Shown here: positions 42,849 to 53,229 of the stretch, piece after piece
Layout of the letters: each line of letters starts with the position of its first letter
How positions within the stretch are numbered: position 1 is the stretch's first letter
DNA from: Hymenobacter sp. YIM 151858-1
Lineage (GTDB): Bacteria; Bacteroidota; Bacteroidia; Cytophagales; Hymenobacteraceae
DNA: 64,000 nt
Assembly (NCBI RefSeq): GCF_025979705.1
Contig: NZ_CP110136.1
Coordinates: 1,302,001 to 1,366,000, forward strand
Direction: 5' to 3'
Made by a program: the position numbers and the translations under genes
The notes under the pieces: generated by a model
The model's database searches: none
What the model was told of the DNA's origin: nothing
The model's input: the letters and a program-made list of their open reading frames with translations, nothing else

Positions 42849-45086
42849 ATGATCCTGTACCGCTACTTCCTGCTCCTGTTGCTGCTGTTGTTGCTCGTAC
42901 CTAGGGCCCGGGCCACGCACATTGTGGGCGGCGAGCTGGATTTGCAGTACCAGTCGGGCTCCATGTACCGCCTCACGCTCACGCTGTATTTCGATGCCAT
43001 CAACGGCAGCACCGGCGCCCTCGACAACGATGCCACGGCCGGCATTTTTGAGCGCGGCAGCAACCGGCGCGTGCGCGACGTTACGCTGCCGCTGGTGGGC
43101 AACACTTTTGTGCCCTACACCAACGTGGCCTGCACCATCGGCTCGCTGAGCACGCGCCGGCTGGTGTATTCGAGCCTGATTGAGATGACCCCGGCCCAGT
43201 ACGGCGCCGCCAGCGGCTACTACGTGGCCGTGGAGCGCTGCTGCCGCAACGGCGTCATCAACAACATAGCGCTGCCCGGCGACGCCGGCCAGACCTACTA
43301 CCTCGAGTTTCCGGCGGTGGTGCGCAACGGGCAGGCCTTCCGCAACTCCTCGCCCCGCATCTTTCCGCCCCTGAGCGACTACGCCTGCATCAACGAGCTG
43401 TTTTACTTTGATTTCGGCGGGCAGGACGCCGACGGCGACTCGCTGGTGTACGAAATGGCCACCCCCCTGAATGGCCACGCCAACACCCTGATACCGCGCC
43501 CGGAGCAGGCCCAGCCCGCGCCCTACCGCGAAATAACCTGGCTGCCCGGCCTGAGCGTGAACAACCAAATGCCCGGCGCGCCCACGCTCTCGGTGGGCCG
43601 CACCACCGGCCGCCTCACCGTGCGGCCCACGCGGCAGGGGCTGTTTGTGTTTGCCGTGAAGTGCTCGGAGTACCGCCGGGGCCTGAAGATCGGCGAGGTG
43701 CGCCGCGACTTTCAGCTGCTGGTTATCAACTGCCCGCGCAACCAAACGCCGCAGCTGGTGGTGCGCCCGCCCGGCACCCCCCGCGGCACCTACCGCGAAG
43801 GCCGCGACACGCTGCGGCTGCGGGCAGGGCAAAACCGCTGCCTTCGCTTTAATTTTACCGACGTGGACCCCGCTTCGGCGCTGCAGCTGGAGCTTCGCGC
43901 CATCAACTTCCCGCAAAACCTGGTGCCCGCCCCCACGCTGCGGCAGGGCACGGTGCGCGCCCCGGGCCAGCCCGATACGCTCACGTCCGAAATCTGCTTT
44001 CCGGAGTGCTTCAGCAGCGGCGGCAAGGTGTTTCTGCTCGATGTGATTGTGGCCGACAACGGCTGCAGCCTGCCCCGGCGCGATACCGTGCGCGTGGCTT
44101 TCACGGCCGACGCCCCGCCCAACCAGCTGCCCACGGTAGCGTGGGTAGGCGCCGCCCCGCCGCTGCCGGTGCAGGCCAAAGTGGGCGACCTGCTGGAGTT
44201 TGAGATTCTGGGGCTGGATGCCGACCTGGATGCCGTAACGCTGGAGCTTACCGGCCGCGGCTTTACGCCCGCGCAGGTTGGGGCGCAGCTGGTGGCCGTA
44301 AGCAACGCCCCCGGGCGCAGCGTGGCCCGGTTTAGGTGGCAGGTTGATTGCCGCGCCGTGGAGCGCGGCTTGCACGAGTTTCAGATAATAGCGGCGGCCA
44401 ACCCCTGCCAGCAACGGCAAGCCAGCGCGCCGCTGCTGCTGCCGGTGCAGGTAAACTACCGCAACGCGGCGCCCCGGCTGGCCACTACCTTCCCGCCGGC
44501 TTCGCCCAGCCCCGCCGACCCGCCCGTGGTGATACGCATGCGCCTAGGTGGTGTGTACGAGGCCACCCTCGACGGCACCGACCCTGACCTCGACGGCCTT
44601 ACGCTCACGGCCGCGGGCACCAACTTCGAGCTAGCGGCCATGGGCATGTCGATGAGCAGCAGCGGCTCGCCGGGCTCGGCTACGGGCAAGTTCAGGTGGC
44701 AGGCCTCGTGCGCCGGAGTAAACCAGGAGCCACTGGAGGTAACCTTTACCCTCGCCGACAATACCTGCCGCCCGGTGCCGCAGCAGCGGGTGGTGCGCTT
44801 TGAGGTGGAGCGCCCCACCGCGCCCGAGTTTTTGCCGCCCAACGTGTTCACGCCCAACAACGACGGCCGCAACGACTACTTCGAGCTGCCCACCCTGCCC
44901 CCCGATTTCTGCGAGCAGCGCTTTGCCTCCGTCACGGTGTTCAGCCGCTGGGGCAACAAAGTATACCGCTCCGCCGACCGCACGTTCCGCTGGAACGGCA
45001 AAGGCGTACCCGAGGGCGTGTACTATTACCTGGTGGAGTACACCGATGGGCGCGCTTTCAAAGGCACCGTTACGGTTATTCCCTAG
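42849..45086 (+). CDS. Large secreted protein with gliding-motility-type C-terminal domain (T9SS type B)
   Basis: A 745-residue secreted protein. The signal peptide contains a run of nine leucines (LLLLLLLLLVPRARA). The mature part begins THIVGGELDLQYQSG, typical of a Bacteroidota surface-protein family, and continues with several beta-sandwich segments. Ig-like repeats rich in 'D.DLD.v.L...G' follow at about 440-660, for example LGLDADLDAVTLELTGRGF. The C-terminal roughly 85 residues match the gliding motility-associated (CHU_C) domain: NVFTPNNDGRNDYFELP, VFSRWGNKVYRS and GVYYYLVEYTDG. It is likely a cell-surface adhesin or structural protein. Confidence 0.92.
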   Translation: MILYRYFLLLLLLLLLVPRARATHIVGGELDLQYQSGSMYRLTLTLYFDAINGSTGALDNDATAGIFERGSNRRVRDVTLPLVGNTFVPYTNVACTIGSLSTRRLVYSSLIEMTPAQYGAASGYYVAVERCCRNGVINNIALPGDAGQTYYLEFPAVVRNGQAFRNSSPRIFPPLSDYACINELFYFDFGGQDADGDSLVYEMATPLNGHANTLIPRPEQAQPAPYREITWLPGLSVNNQMPGAPTLSVGRTTGRLTVRPTRQGLFVFAVKCSEYRRGLKIGEVRRDFQLLVINCPRNQTPQLVVRPPGTPRGTYREGRDTLRLRAGQNRCLRFNFTDVDPASALQLELRAINFPQNLVPAPTLRQGTVRAPGQPDTLTSEICFPECFSSGGKVFLLDVIVADNGCSLPRRDTVRVAFTADAPPNQLPTVAWVGAAPPLPVQAKVGDLLEFEILGLDADLDAVTLELTGRGFTPAQVGAQLVAVSNAPGRSVARFRWQVDCRAVERGLHEFQIIAAANPCQQRQASAPLLLPVQVNYRNAAPRLATTFPPASPSPADPPVVIRMRLGGVYEATLDGTDPDLDGLTLTAAGTNFELAAMGMSMSSSGSPGSATGKFRWQASCAGVNQEPLEVTFTLADNTCRPVPQQRVVRFEVERPTAPEFLPPNVFTPNNDGRNDYFELPTLPPDFCEQRFASVTVFSRWGNKVYRSADRTFRWNGKGVPEGVYYYLVEYTDGRAFKGTVTVIP

Positions 45087-45108
45087 GTGCCCCAGGGGCC
45101 CAGCAGCA

Positions 45109-45144
45109 AAAAGGCCCGACGGCGTTTGCCGTCGGGCCTTTTGT
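45109..45144. terminator. Bidirectional terminator between CHU_C protein and cox3
   Basis: AAAAGGCCCGACGGC and GCCGTCGGGCCTTTT form a perfect 15-bp stem with a GTTT loop, flanked by A and T tracts. Confidence 0.92.
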
Positions 45145-45161
45145 ATGGGGTTGATGCCGGG

Positions 45162-45806
45162 TTAAAACAGGAACAGAAACATCATGAACAGGGCCACCCA
45201 AAGCCCGTCGATGAAGTGCCAGTAAATGTTGAGCAGCCGGAGCTGCAGGCGGCGGTACGGGTTGCGGATGAACACGAGGGTGCGCACGCCGTCGCGGGCG
45301 GCGTACACGGTGCGCACCAGCAGCACCAGCAAAAACAGCATACCCCCGAGCAGGTGCACCACGTGCAGGGCCGAAATCAGGTATACGTAGGTGCCCGATG
45401 GCTCGCCCGTAAAGAAGATGCCCTGCTGATCCAGCTCGCGCCAGCCGAGTATCTGCAGCCCGGCAAAGATGCCGCCCAGTATCAGCGTTGCGCCAAGACA
45501 GCGCGTAAGGCCCGGCACGTCGTCGGCGCGGTAGAGGCGCTGGGCCTGGCTGAGCACGTAGCTGCTGACCACCAGCACCACCGTGCTCAGCGAAAACCAC
45601 CTAGGAAACGGGTGCACGCTGCCCACCGAGCCGTTGTTGGCGCGGGTTTGCAGGTACAGCACCACCAAAATGCCAAACAGCACCGTTATGCCCACCAGGC
45701 TCAGGTACAGCAGCATCACCAGCGGCGGCACTTTCTCGATGCGCGCGAAGGCCGGCGCCGGCCGCCCCGCTCCCACTTTATCCTTACGTTCCTTGTCTGA
45801 ATTCAT
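45162..45806 (-). CDS. Cytochrome c oxidase subunit III-like protein
   Basis: A 214-residue integral membrane protein of the haem-copper oxidase subunit III family, with about five hydrophobic helices. The motifs HVVHLLGGMLFLLVLLVRTVY and NIYWHFIDGLWVALFMMFLF are the conserved helices near the C-terminus. YWHFIDGLW is the family hallmark. The length fits the short (5-helix) type found in alternative oxidases and in Cytophagales. No subunit I or II gene lies nearby, so it is encoded apart from the core operon. Convergent with the CHU_C gene. Confidence 0.92.
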   Translation of the reverse strand: MNSDKERKDKVGAGRPAPAFARIEKVPPLVMLLYLSLVGITVLFGILVVLYLQTRANNGSVGSVHPFPRWFSLSTVVLVVSSYVLSQAQRLYRADDVPGLTRCLGATLILGGIFAGLQILGWRELDQQGIFFTGEPSGTYVYLISALHVVHLLGGMLFLLVLLVRTVYAARDGVRTLVFIRNPYRRLQLRLLNIYWHFIDGLWVALFMMFLFLF

Positions 45807-45954
45807 GGCCTGAAGCAGTGCTAAAGCACCGCCTGCCTAAGACCGCCAGAACCGCAAATGGTTTTGCGGGGCTTTTTGCGAGAGGTGCTTCTTACAAGGT
45901 ACGCAAAAACAGGGGCAGCGGCCAGCCGATTCAGGGCTTTTTCACGGGGTCGCC

Positions 45955-46296
45955 TCAGCCCTTAAAAAACGCGCCAATCTTGCCCAAAACGGCGTTTAGG
46001 GTGATTTTAGGCCCCCGGCCGGCCCCAAACGTTACCCAGGTTTTGCCGGCCACGCGCAAATCGAGCACCAGCCCGAGGCGTAGCATCAAATCGTTGAGCT
46101 GCTGCAGCGGATCGGGCGCGCCGGGCGGTTTGGGCTTCTTGGGGCCGCTGTTTTTGCCCGAGCCGGTAAGCTCGTCGAGCACCTGCGCGCTGGGCAAATT
46201 AAGGATGAGGTAGGTACCGGCCGCAGCCAGCTGGATGTCGTTGCCGTTCCAGGTAATCACCAGCCGGGCCTCCAGGTCGAGCCCCTTAGCCACCAA
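45955..46296 (-). CDS. Protein of unknown function, overlapping pair member 2
   Basis: A 113-residue protein with a probable TTG start at 46296 (a GTG at 46293 is also possible). It shows no signal peptide; LEARLVITWNGNDIQLAAAGTYLILNL is beta-rich. A Lys/Pro-rich stretch (GPKKPKPPGAPDP) is followed by a short helix. It overlaps the end of the upstream gene by 11 bases in another frame, which suggests translational coupling. Probably an accessory of its partner; no family recognised. Confidence 0.55.
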   Translation of the reverse strand: MVAKGLDLEARLVITWNGNDIQLAAAGTYLILNLPSAQVLDELTGSGKNSGPKKPKPPGAPDPLQQLNDLMLRLGLVLDLRVAGKTWVTFGAGRGPKITLNAVLGKIGAFFKG

Positions 46297-46528
46297 TGCC
46301 GGGGTTGGGGTTGGCGGCGGGCAGCTGGGGGGCGGGCGGGTTGTCGCCTTTGGTGCGGATGCGCACCGAGCCGTTGATGCGCAGCGTGGTGGTATCGGCG
46401 GGGTTCTTGGGGTTGGGCAGCTGCACTTCCATTTGCTCGAAGGTACAGGCCAGCTCTACCCCACCCGAAAGCTTGGAGAGCAGCGAAGCGGCCATATCGG
46501 CCCAGTTGGATTGCGAAGAATCAGCCAT
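46286..46528 (-). CDS. Small protein of unknown function, overlapping pair member 1
   Basis: An 80-residue protein starting MADSSQSNWADMAASLLSKL. It has a helical first half and a beta-like second (TFEQMEVQLPNP, TTTLRINGSVRI), ending in a Pro/Asn-rich tail. I chose the ATG at 46528. It shares theme and charge with the overlapping gene after it, so the two may form one small operon. The region is only weakly supported as coding. Confidence 0.5.
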   Translation of the reverse strand: MADSSQSNWADMAASLLSKLSGGVELACTFEQMEVQLPNPKNPADTTTLRINGSVRIRTKGDNPPAPQLPAANPNPGIGG

Positions 46529-46697
46529 GCGAAGCGGCAATAATGAAACGCGTTGATGCGAAGCGGCCGCAAGAAAGGAACTCGGCCGCATACCACCATA
46601 CGTTGGGGCGGGCGCGGTGGTGCATTATCCTAGGTCGGGGTTTTGCGTATGCAAGCAGGGCCGTAAGCCCATCCATTGTACCACACTGCTCTAAACC

Positions 46698-47525
46698 ATG
46701 CCACACAACCTGTTGCGCCTGCTGGTGTTGCCCGCAGCGGCGCTGGGCCTCGCCGCCGCCTGCACCCGGCCCGACGCGGCGGCACCGCCCGTAGACGCCA
46801 CCTCGGCGGCACCTGCAGCAGCCCCGGCTGCCCAACCTGCATCCACCACCCCGCCCGACTGCGCCCACCCCTTCGGCCTGTACCCCGAAACGGAGCTTAC
46901 CTACCAGCTCACCAACGAGAAGCGGCAGCCCGAGGGCATTCAGATCCTGAAAGTGGCCACCATTGGCGAAAAGCCCGCCGAAAAAAAGGCGCCCGCTTTT
47001 ACCCAGGTGCTGCTGAAGAGCACCCTTTACGACAACAACAACCGCCTGCAGCGCAACGACGAATACCAGTACCTGTGCCGCAACGACACCGTGCTGACCG
47101 ACGGCCGCCTGCTGCTCGACCCGGGCATGCTCCGCTCCTTCCGCGACCGGCGCTTTGCCTTTGAGCCCGTGCCCTTGGCCTGGCCCAACCAACCCACCGC
47201 CGGCGCCTTGCCCGGCGGCAGCCTTACGGTGCAGGTAAGCAGCCCCAGCGTGGATATTGCCAAAGTGATGACCACCGTGACGAACCGCCGCGTGAGCGGC
47301 CCCGAAAACGTAACCGTGCCGGCCGGCACTTTCAGCTGCTACAAGGTGGAGTCGCGCTACGAGTACGTGACGCAAGCCCGCCCCGACCTGATCCGGCGCA
47401 CCGTAAAGCAAGTGGTTGATTACTACGCCCCCAACCTAGGGATTGTGCGCACCGAAATGCGCGACCCCGACGGCGAGCTTGACCACACCGCCGAGCTGAT
47501 AAAGCGCGCCCCCGGCCGCCGATAG
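46698..47525 (+). CDS. TapB/DUF3108-like lipoprotein
   Basis: A 275-residue predicted lipoprotein. The lipobox LAAACTR gives Cys22. An Ala/Pro/Thr-rich linker (about 25-52) is followed by a beta-rich domain: YPETELTYQLTNEKRQPEGIQIL, RNDEYQYLCRNDTVLTDGR and VTVPAGTFSCYKVESRYEY. The ending VVDYYAPNLGIVRTEMRDPDGELDHTAELI matches the TapB/DUF3108-like group, in which 'vPAGtF.cykv' and 'yYapnvGiVr' are typical. The mature protein probably sits in the periplasm or outer membrane. Its role is unknown. Confidence 0.82.
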   Translation: MPHNLLRLLVLPAAALGLAAACTRPDAAAPPVDATSAAPAAAPAAQPASTTPPDCAHPFGLYPETELTYQLTNEKRQPEGIQILKVATIGEKPAEKKAPAFTQVLLKSTLYDNNNRLQRNDEYQYLCRNDTVLTDGRLLLDPGMLRSFRDRRFAFEPVPLAWPNQPTAGALPGGSLTVQVSSPSVDIAKVMTTVTNRRVSGPENVTVPAGTFSCYKVESRYEYVTQARPDLIRRTVKQVVDYYAPNLGIVRTEMRDPDGELDHTAELIKRAPGRR

Positions 47526-47540
47526 CCTGCCGCATTTGCG

Positions 47541-47548
47541 TATGTTTG
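47541..47548 (+). promoter_or_regulatory. Putative -7 element of the DUF4920 gene
   Basis: TATGTTTG is a perfect TAnnTTTG match, 31 bases before the ATG at 47579. Confidence 0.55.
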
Positions 47549-47578
47549 CGCCAACCCGCTAACCCTTAGTTGCCGCCC

Positions 47579-50229
<2,651 letters not shown>

Positions 50230-50275
50230 GCACAATTTAATATAGCGCGGCACGAATTTGCGGTGGGGCTTTGTT

Positions 50276-50283
50276 TACCTTGG
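50276..50283 (+). promoter_or_regulatory. Putative -7 element of the rhodanese gene
   Basis: TACCTTGG lies 33 bases before the ATG at 50309, with a TTTG at 50257-50260 upstream (short spacing). Confidence 0.5.
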
Positions 50284-50308
50284 CAAAGCCTCACCTCCTT
50301 TCCCGTTT

Positions 50309-50695
50309 ATGGCCATGCACAAGCTGTTTTCCCTAGCCTTTTTGCTGCTGGTGCTGGGTTGCTCCAGCCCGTCGTCGGCACAGGCACCCCGCACCGTTAC
50401 GCCCAAAGAAACGCAGCAGCTGCTGGCGCAACCGGGCGTGGTGCTGCTCGATGTGCGCACGCCCGTGGAGTTTGGCGCCGGCCACCTCAAGGGCGCCCGC
50501 AACGTCAACTTTCTGTCGACTGACTTTGCCGATGTGGTAGCCAAACTCGACCCCAACGCCACCTACGTGCTGTACTGCGCCTCGGGCAACCGCTCGGGCA
50601 AAGCCGCGGCCCTCATGCAGGAAAAAGGCTTTAAGAACGTGGTAAACGCCGGCGGCTTCTCGTCGTTGAAAGAAGGCGGATTGCCGACGGAGTAA
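50309..50695 (+). CDS. Rhodanese-like domain lipoprotein
   Basis: A 128-residue exported lipoprotein. The leader MAMHKLFSLAFLLLVLGCSS ends in a lipobox. The single rhodanese domain contains LLDVRTPVEFGAGHLKGARNVNF and the active-site loop YCASGNRSGKAA with catalytic Cys. It should transfer sulfane sulfur or act as a thiol sensor in the periplasm. The gene ends before a group of inverted repeats and faces a convergent polysaccharide deacetylase. Confidence 0.92.
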   Translation: MAMHKLFSLAFLLLVLGCSSPSSAQAPRTVTPKETQQLLAQPGVVLLDVRTPVEFGAGHLKGARNVNFLSTDFADVVAKLDPNATYVLYCASGNRSGKAAALMQEKGFKNVVNAGGFSSLKEGGLPTE

Positions 50696-50730
50696 GCTGC
50701 TCGTGGCTGCGCGATAACCCTAGGTCGTTG

Positions 50731-50936
50731 TCATGTCGAGCTTGTCGAGACATCTCGCTTGCTGACTTTGGATAGTGTTGTCATTCTGAGCCAGGCGAAG
50801 GACCTCCTCACGCCTGCACAACACGCCTAGGTCGTCGAGTTCTTATGGGCTCCTTACGGGGCAAGTTCCGCTCCAAGAGGAAGGTAGATTACTATCCAAC
50901 GTCAGCACGCGAGATGTCTCGGCAAGCTCGACATGG
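50731..50936. repeat. Large inverted repeat (family 2) between rhodanese and deacetylase genes
   Basis: The 46-base arm 50731-50776 (TCATGTCGAGCTTGTCGAGA...TTGGATAGT) is mirrored at 50891-50936 with a handful of mismatches. It is a relative of the 40447-40539 element. Between the arms is a related 'TCATTCTGAGCCAGGCGAAGGA' segment and a CCTAGG. No gene lies here. Confidence 0.82.
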
Positions 50937-50974
50937 CGGGCAACTTTAGAATTAAGTGTGGTTCCCTCCGTAGC

Positions 50975-51010
50975 AAAAAAGCCCGGCCACCTAGGTGGCC
51001 GGGCTTTTTT
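50975..51010. terminator. Bidirectional terminator with CCTAGG core
   Basis: A perfect palindrome with GCCCGGCCACC / GGTGGCCGGGC arms is flanked by A and T tracts. Its centre is CCTAGG itself. It terminates the deacetylase transcript on the minus strand. Confidence 0.92.
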
Positions 51011-51028
51011 ATTGGCAAGCAGTTCGGC

Positions 51029-51961
51029 TTACTTGCCGTCGAAGCTCTGCACCATGCTGTTATGCAGGGTTTTGGGGCTCCAGTAACCGCTGGCAATAAT
51101 GCGGCGGATAGTGAACAGCGGGTCTTGCTCGTCGCGCTTTTCAGCCAGTACAAAGGCCGATACCATGCCGCGCTTCTTCAGCTCCGGAATGGCTTCCTTG
51201 TTCCAGAGGCCGAAGGGATACGCGAAGTACTTGATTTCCTTGCCGGTAATTTCCTGCAGGGTTTTGGTGGGTTTCTCGATCTGCGTTACCCAGTCCTCGC
51301 CCTGGTATTTCTTCACGTTGTGGTGGTCCCAGGTGTGCGAGCCGATAACGTGGCCTTCGTCGGAGAGCTGCTTTACCTGCGCCTTGCTCATGTAGTTCGG
51401 CCGACCTAGGCTTACCGTCATTACGAAGAACACGCCCTTGAAGCCGTGCTTGTCCATCTCGGGTTTGGCTACGGTAAACTGGTCGAGGTCGGTGTCGTCG
51501 AAGGTCAGCATCACCGGCTTCGAGGGTAGTTTGGCGCCGGTGGTGAGGTAGGCGTACAGCTGATCGGGCAGAATGGTGTGGTAGCCGGAGTCGGCCAGCA
51601 TCTGCATCTGCTTCTTGAACTCAGCCACCGGAACGATGTAATCCTTAGCACCTTTTGAGTCCTTGGCGCGCCAGTCGCGGATTTGGTGGTAGCACAAAAT
51701 CGGCACCTGCGGGCGGGCCAGAATTTCGGCGGCCGACGCGATTTTGCCCGCCGGAATGCTGCTGGGGTCGGGGGCGGCCGTGGTGGTGGCCGCCTGCTCG
51801 GCCTCGGCCGTGGCGGCCGCGCCCGACATGGCGGTGGCAGCGGCCTCGCTCGTGGGCGAAGCGCCTTCGGTAGCCGAGGCTTTTTCGGTGTTACAAGCGG
51901 GCAAAGCAATGCCGGCGGCTACGGCAGCACCGAGCAGAAGAGTGGAGAAGCGGTGAGACAT
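51029..51961 (-). CDS. Polysaccharide deacetylase lipoprotein
   Basis: A 310-residue exported carbohydrate esterase family 4 (NodB-like) enzyme. The lipobox ALPACNT gives Cys23. A Thr/Ala/Ser-rich spacer (about 25-65) is followed by the NodB domain, with the metal-binding Asp155-Asp156 in MLTFDD and His in GSHTWDHH. YPFGLWNKEAIPELKKRGM is the later catalytic segment. It likely deacetylates a cell-surface or extracellular glycan. The start at 51961 gives a clean leader. The gene diverges from dapA, 125 bases away. Confidence 0.93.
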   Translation of the reverse strand: MSHRFSTLLLGAAVAAGIALPACNTEKASATEGASPTSEAAATAMSGAAATAEAEQAATTTAAPDPSSIPAGKIASAAEILARPQVPILCYHQIRDWRAKDSKGAKDYIVPVAEFKKQMQMLADSGYHTILPDQLYAYLTTGAKLPSKPVMLTFDDTDLDQFTVAKPEMDKHGFKGVFFVMTVSLGRPNYMSKAQVKQLSDEGHVIGSHTWDHHNVKKYQGEDWVTQIEKPTKTLQEITGKEIKYFAYPFGLWNKEAIPELKKRGMVSAFVLAEKRDEQDPLFTIRRIIASGYWSPKTLHNSMVQSFDGK

Positions 51962-52036
51962 GCGGAGGAAAAGTGACCCAGAAGGCCAGAATAGAGGAAA
52001 TAAAACCCAGAGACCAACCGAACACGGCCGCTTTTG

Positions 52037-52044
52037 TACCTTCG
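52037..52044 (+). promoter_or_regulatory. Putative -7 element of dapA
   Basis: TACCTTCG fits TAnnTTnG and lies 49 bases before the dapA ATG. Confidence 0.45.
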
Positions 52045-52085
52045 CGCGGCCGGTTCTTCTTACAAAACAACGGTTTCTGCTCCTC

Positions 52086-52952
52086 ATGGACAAATTTCGC
52101 GGTACGGGCGTTGCGCTCGTTACGCCCTTCGCTCCTACCGATTTCTCGGTTGATTACCCCGCCCTGCGTCGTCTGCTCGATTTCGTGATTGATGGCGGCG
52201 TAGAGTACATCGTGATTAACGGCACCACGGCCGAGTCGCCGACTACCTCGGCCGAAGAAAAGGCCGAAATCTTGCGCGTGGCCAAGGAGCACGTAGCCGG
52301 CCGCGTACCGCTCGTGTACGGCATCGGCGGCAACGATACCGCTGCGGTGGTGCGCACCATCCAGAGCACCGACCTAACGGGCATCGACGCTATTCTGTCG
52401 GCCTCGCCTTACTACAACAAGCCTACGCAGCGCGGCATTGTAGCGCACTACCAGCGCCTGGCCGATGCCTCGCCGGTGCCCGTCATCCTCTACAACGTGC
52501 CCGGCCGCACGTCGTCGAACATGACGGCCGAAACGACCCTGACGCTGGCCCAGCACCCGAACATCATCGGTATTAAAGAAGCCAGCGGCAACATGGAGCA
52601 GTGCATGCAGATAGCCGCCGGCAAACCCGACGACTTCCTGCTCATCTCCGGCGACGACGTGCTGACCTCATCTTTGGTGAGCTTCGGCGGTGTAGGCGTC
52701 ATTTCAGTATTAGCCAATGCCTTCCCTGAGCCCTTCACCGACATGGTGCGCCAAGCTTTGGCCGGCGACTTTGCGGCTTCCACCAAACGCTTGTTCAAGT
52801 TGCTCCCGTTGAACCCGCTGATGTACGAAGAGGCAAACCCCGTGGGAGTGAAAACGGCGCTGGAGCTGCTGGACGTATGCTCGGGCGCTGTACGTTTGCC
52901 GCTAGTGGAAGCCTCAGAAGGATTGAAAGGGCGTATCAAGGCGCTACTGTAG
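52086..52952 (+). CDS. dapA: 4-hydroxy-tetrahydrodipicolinate synthase DapA
   Basis: A 288-residue TIM-barrel enzyme that condenses pyruvate and aspartate semialdehyde, the first committed step of the diaminopimelate/lysine pathway. The N-terminus MDKFRGTGVALVTPFAP is conserved. NGTTAESPT corresponds to the substrate-binding GTTGES motif with Gly replaced by Ala. The active-site Tyr is in YNVPGRTSSN and the Schiff-base Lys in GIKEASGN. The length is normal. A perfect terminator follows at 53024-53067. It probably stands alone. Confidence 0.97.
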   Translation: MDKFRGTGVALVTPFAPTDFSVDYPALRRLLDFVIDGGVEYIVINGTTAESPTTSAEEKAEILRVAKEHVAGRVPLVYGIGGNDTAAVVRTIQSTDLTGIDAILSASPYYNKPTQRGIVAHYQRLADASPVPVILYNVPGRTSSNMTAETTLTLAQHPNIIGIKEASGNMEQCMQIAAGKPDDFLLISGDDVLTSSLVSFGGVGVISVLANAFPEPFTDMVRQALAGDFAASTKRLFKLLPLNPLMYEEANPVGVKTALELLDVCSGAVRLPLVEASEGLKGRIKALL

Positions 52953-52953
52953 G

Positions 52954-53225
52954 GGCCTCACCCCCCGGCCCCCTCTCCGTAGAGAGGGGGAGCCAGCCGT
53001 CAGCAACGATTCCGTGCAACGACAGCGGGGCCACCGAACTCTCGTTCGGTGGCCCCGCTTTGTTTTTACTCTGGGGCGTCATGCTGAGCTTGCCGAAGCA
53101 TCTCTCCCGCTTCGCCTACGCTTTACCAGCTCACCATATTAAGCCCGAGCGAGACATCTCGCATGCTGACATCTGTTAGCATACACTCCCCCTCTCCCTT
53201 TGGAGAGGGGGCCGGGGGTGAGGCC
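52954..53225. repeat. Nested inverted repeats flanking a family 2 element
   Basis: Outer arms GGCCTCACCCCCCGGCCCCC... (52954-52978) and its inverse ending at 53225 enclose the spacer. Inside are the dapA terminator (53024-53067), a family 2 repeat arm at 53078-53118 (CGTCATGCTGAGCTTGCCGA) and a degenerate partner near 53148-53172. One intergenic element thus seems inserted within another. Confidence 0.72.
53024..53067 (+). terminator. Terminator after dapA
   Basis: AGCGGGGCCACCGAAC and GTTCGGTGGCCCCGCT form a perfect 16-bp stem followed by TTGTTTTT. Confidence 0.93.
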
Positions 53226-53229
53226 ACCC

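Noticed and set aside
42753-44420. Minus-strand frame of 555 codons
   Set aside because: Antisense to the CHU_C protein gene; typical shadow composition.
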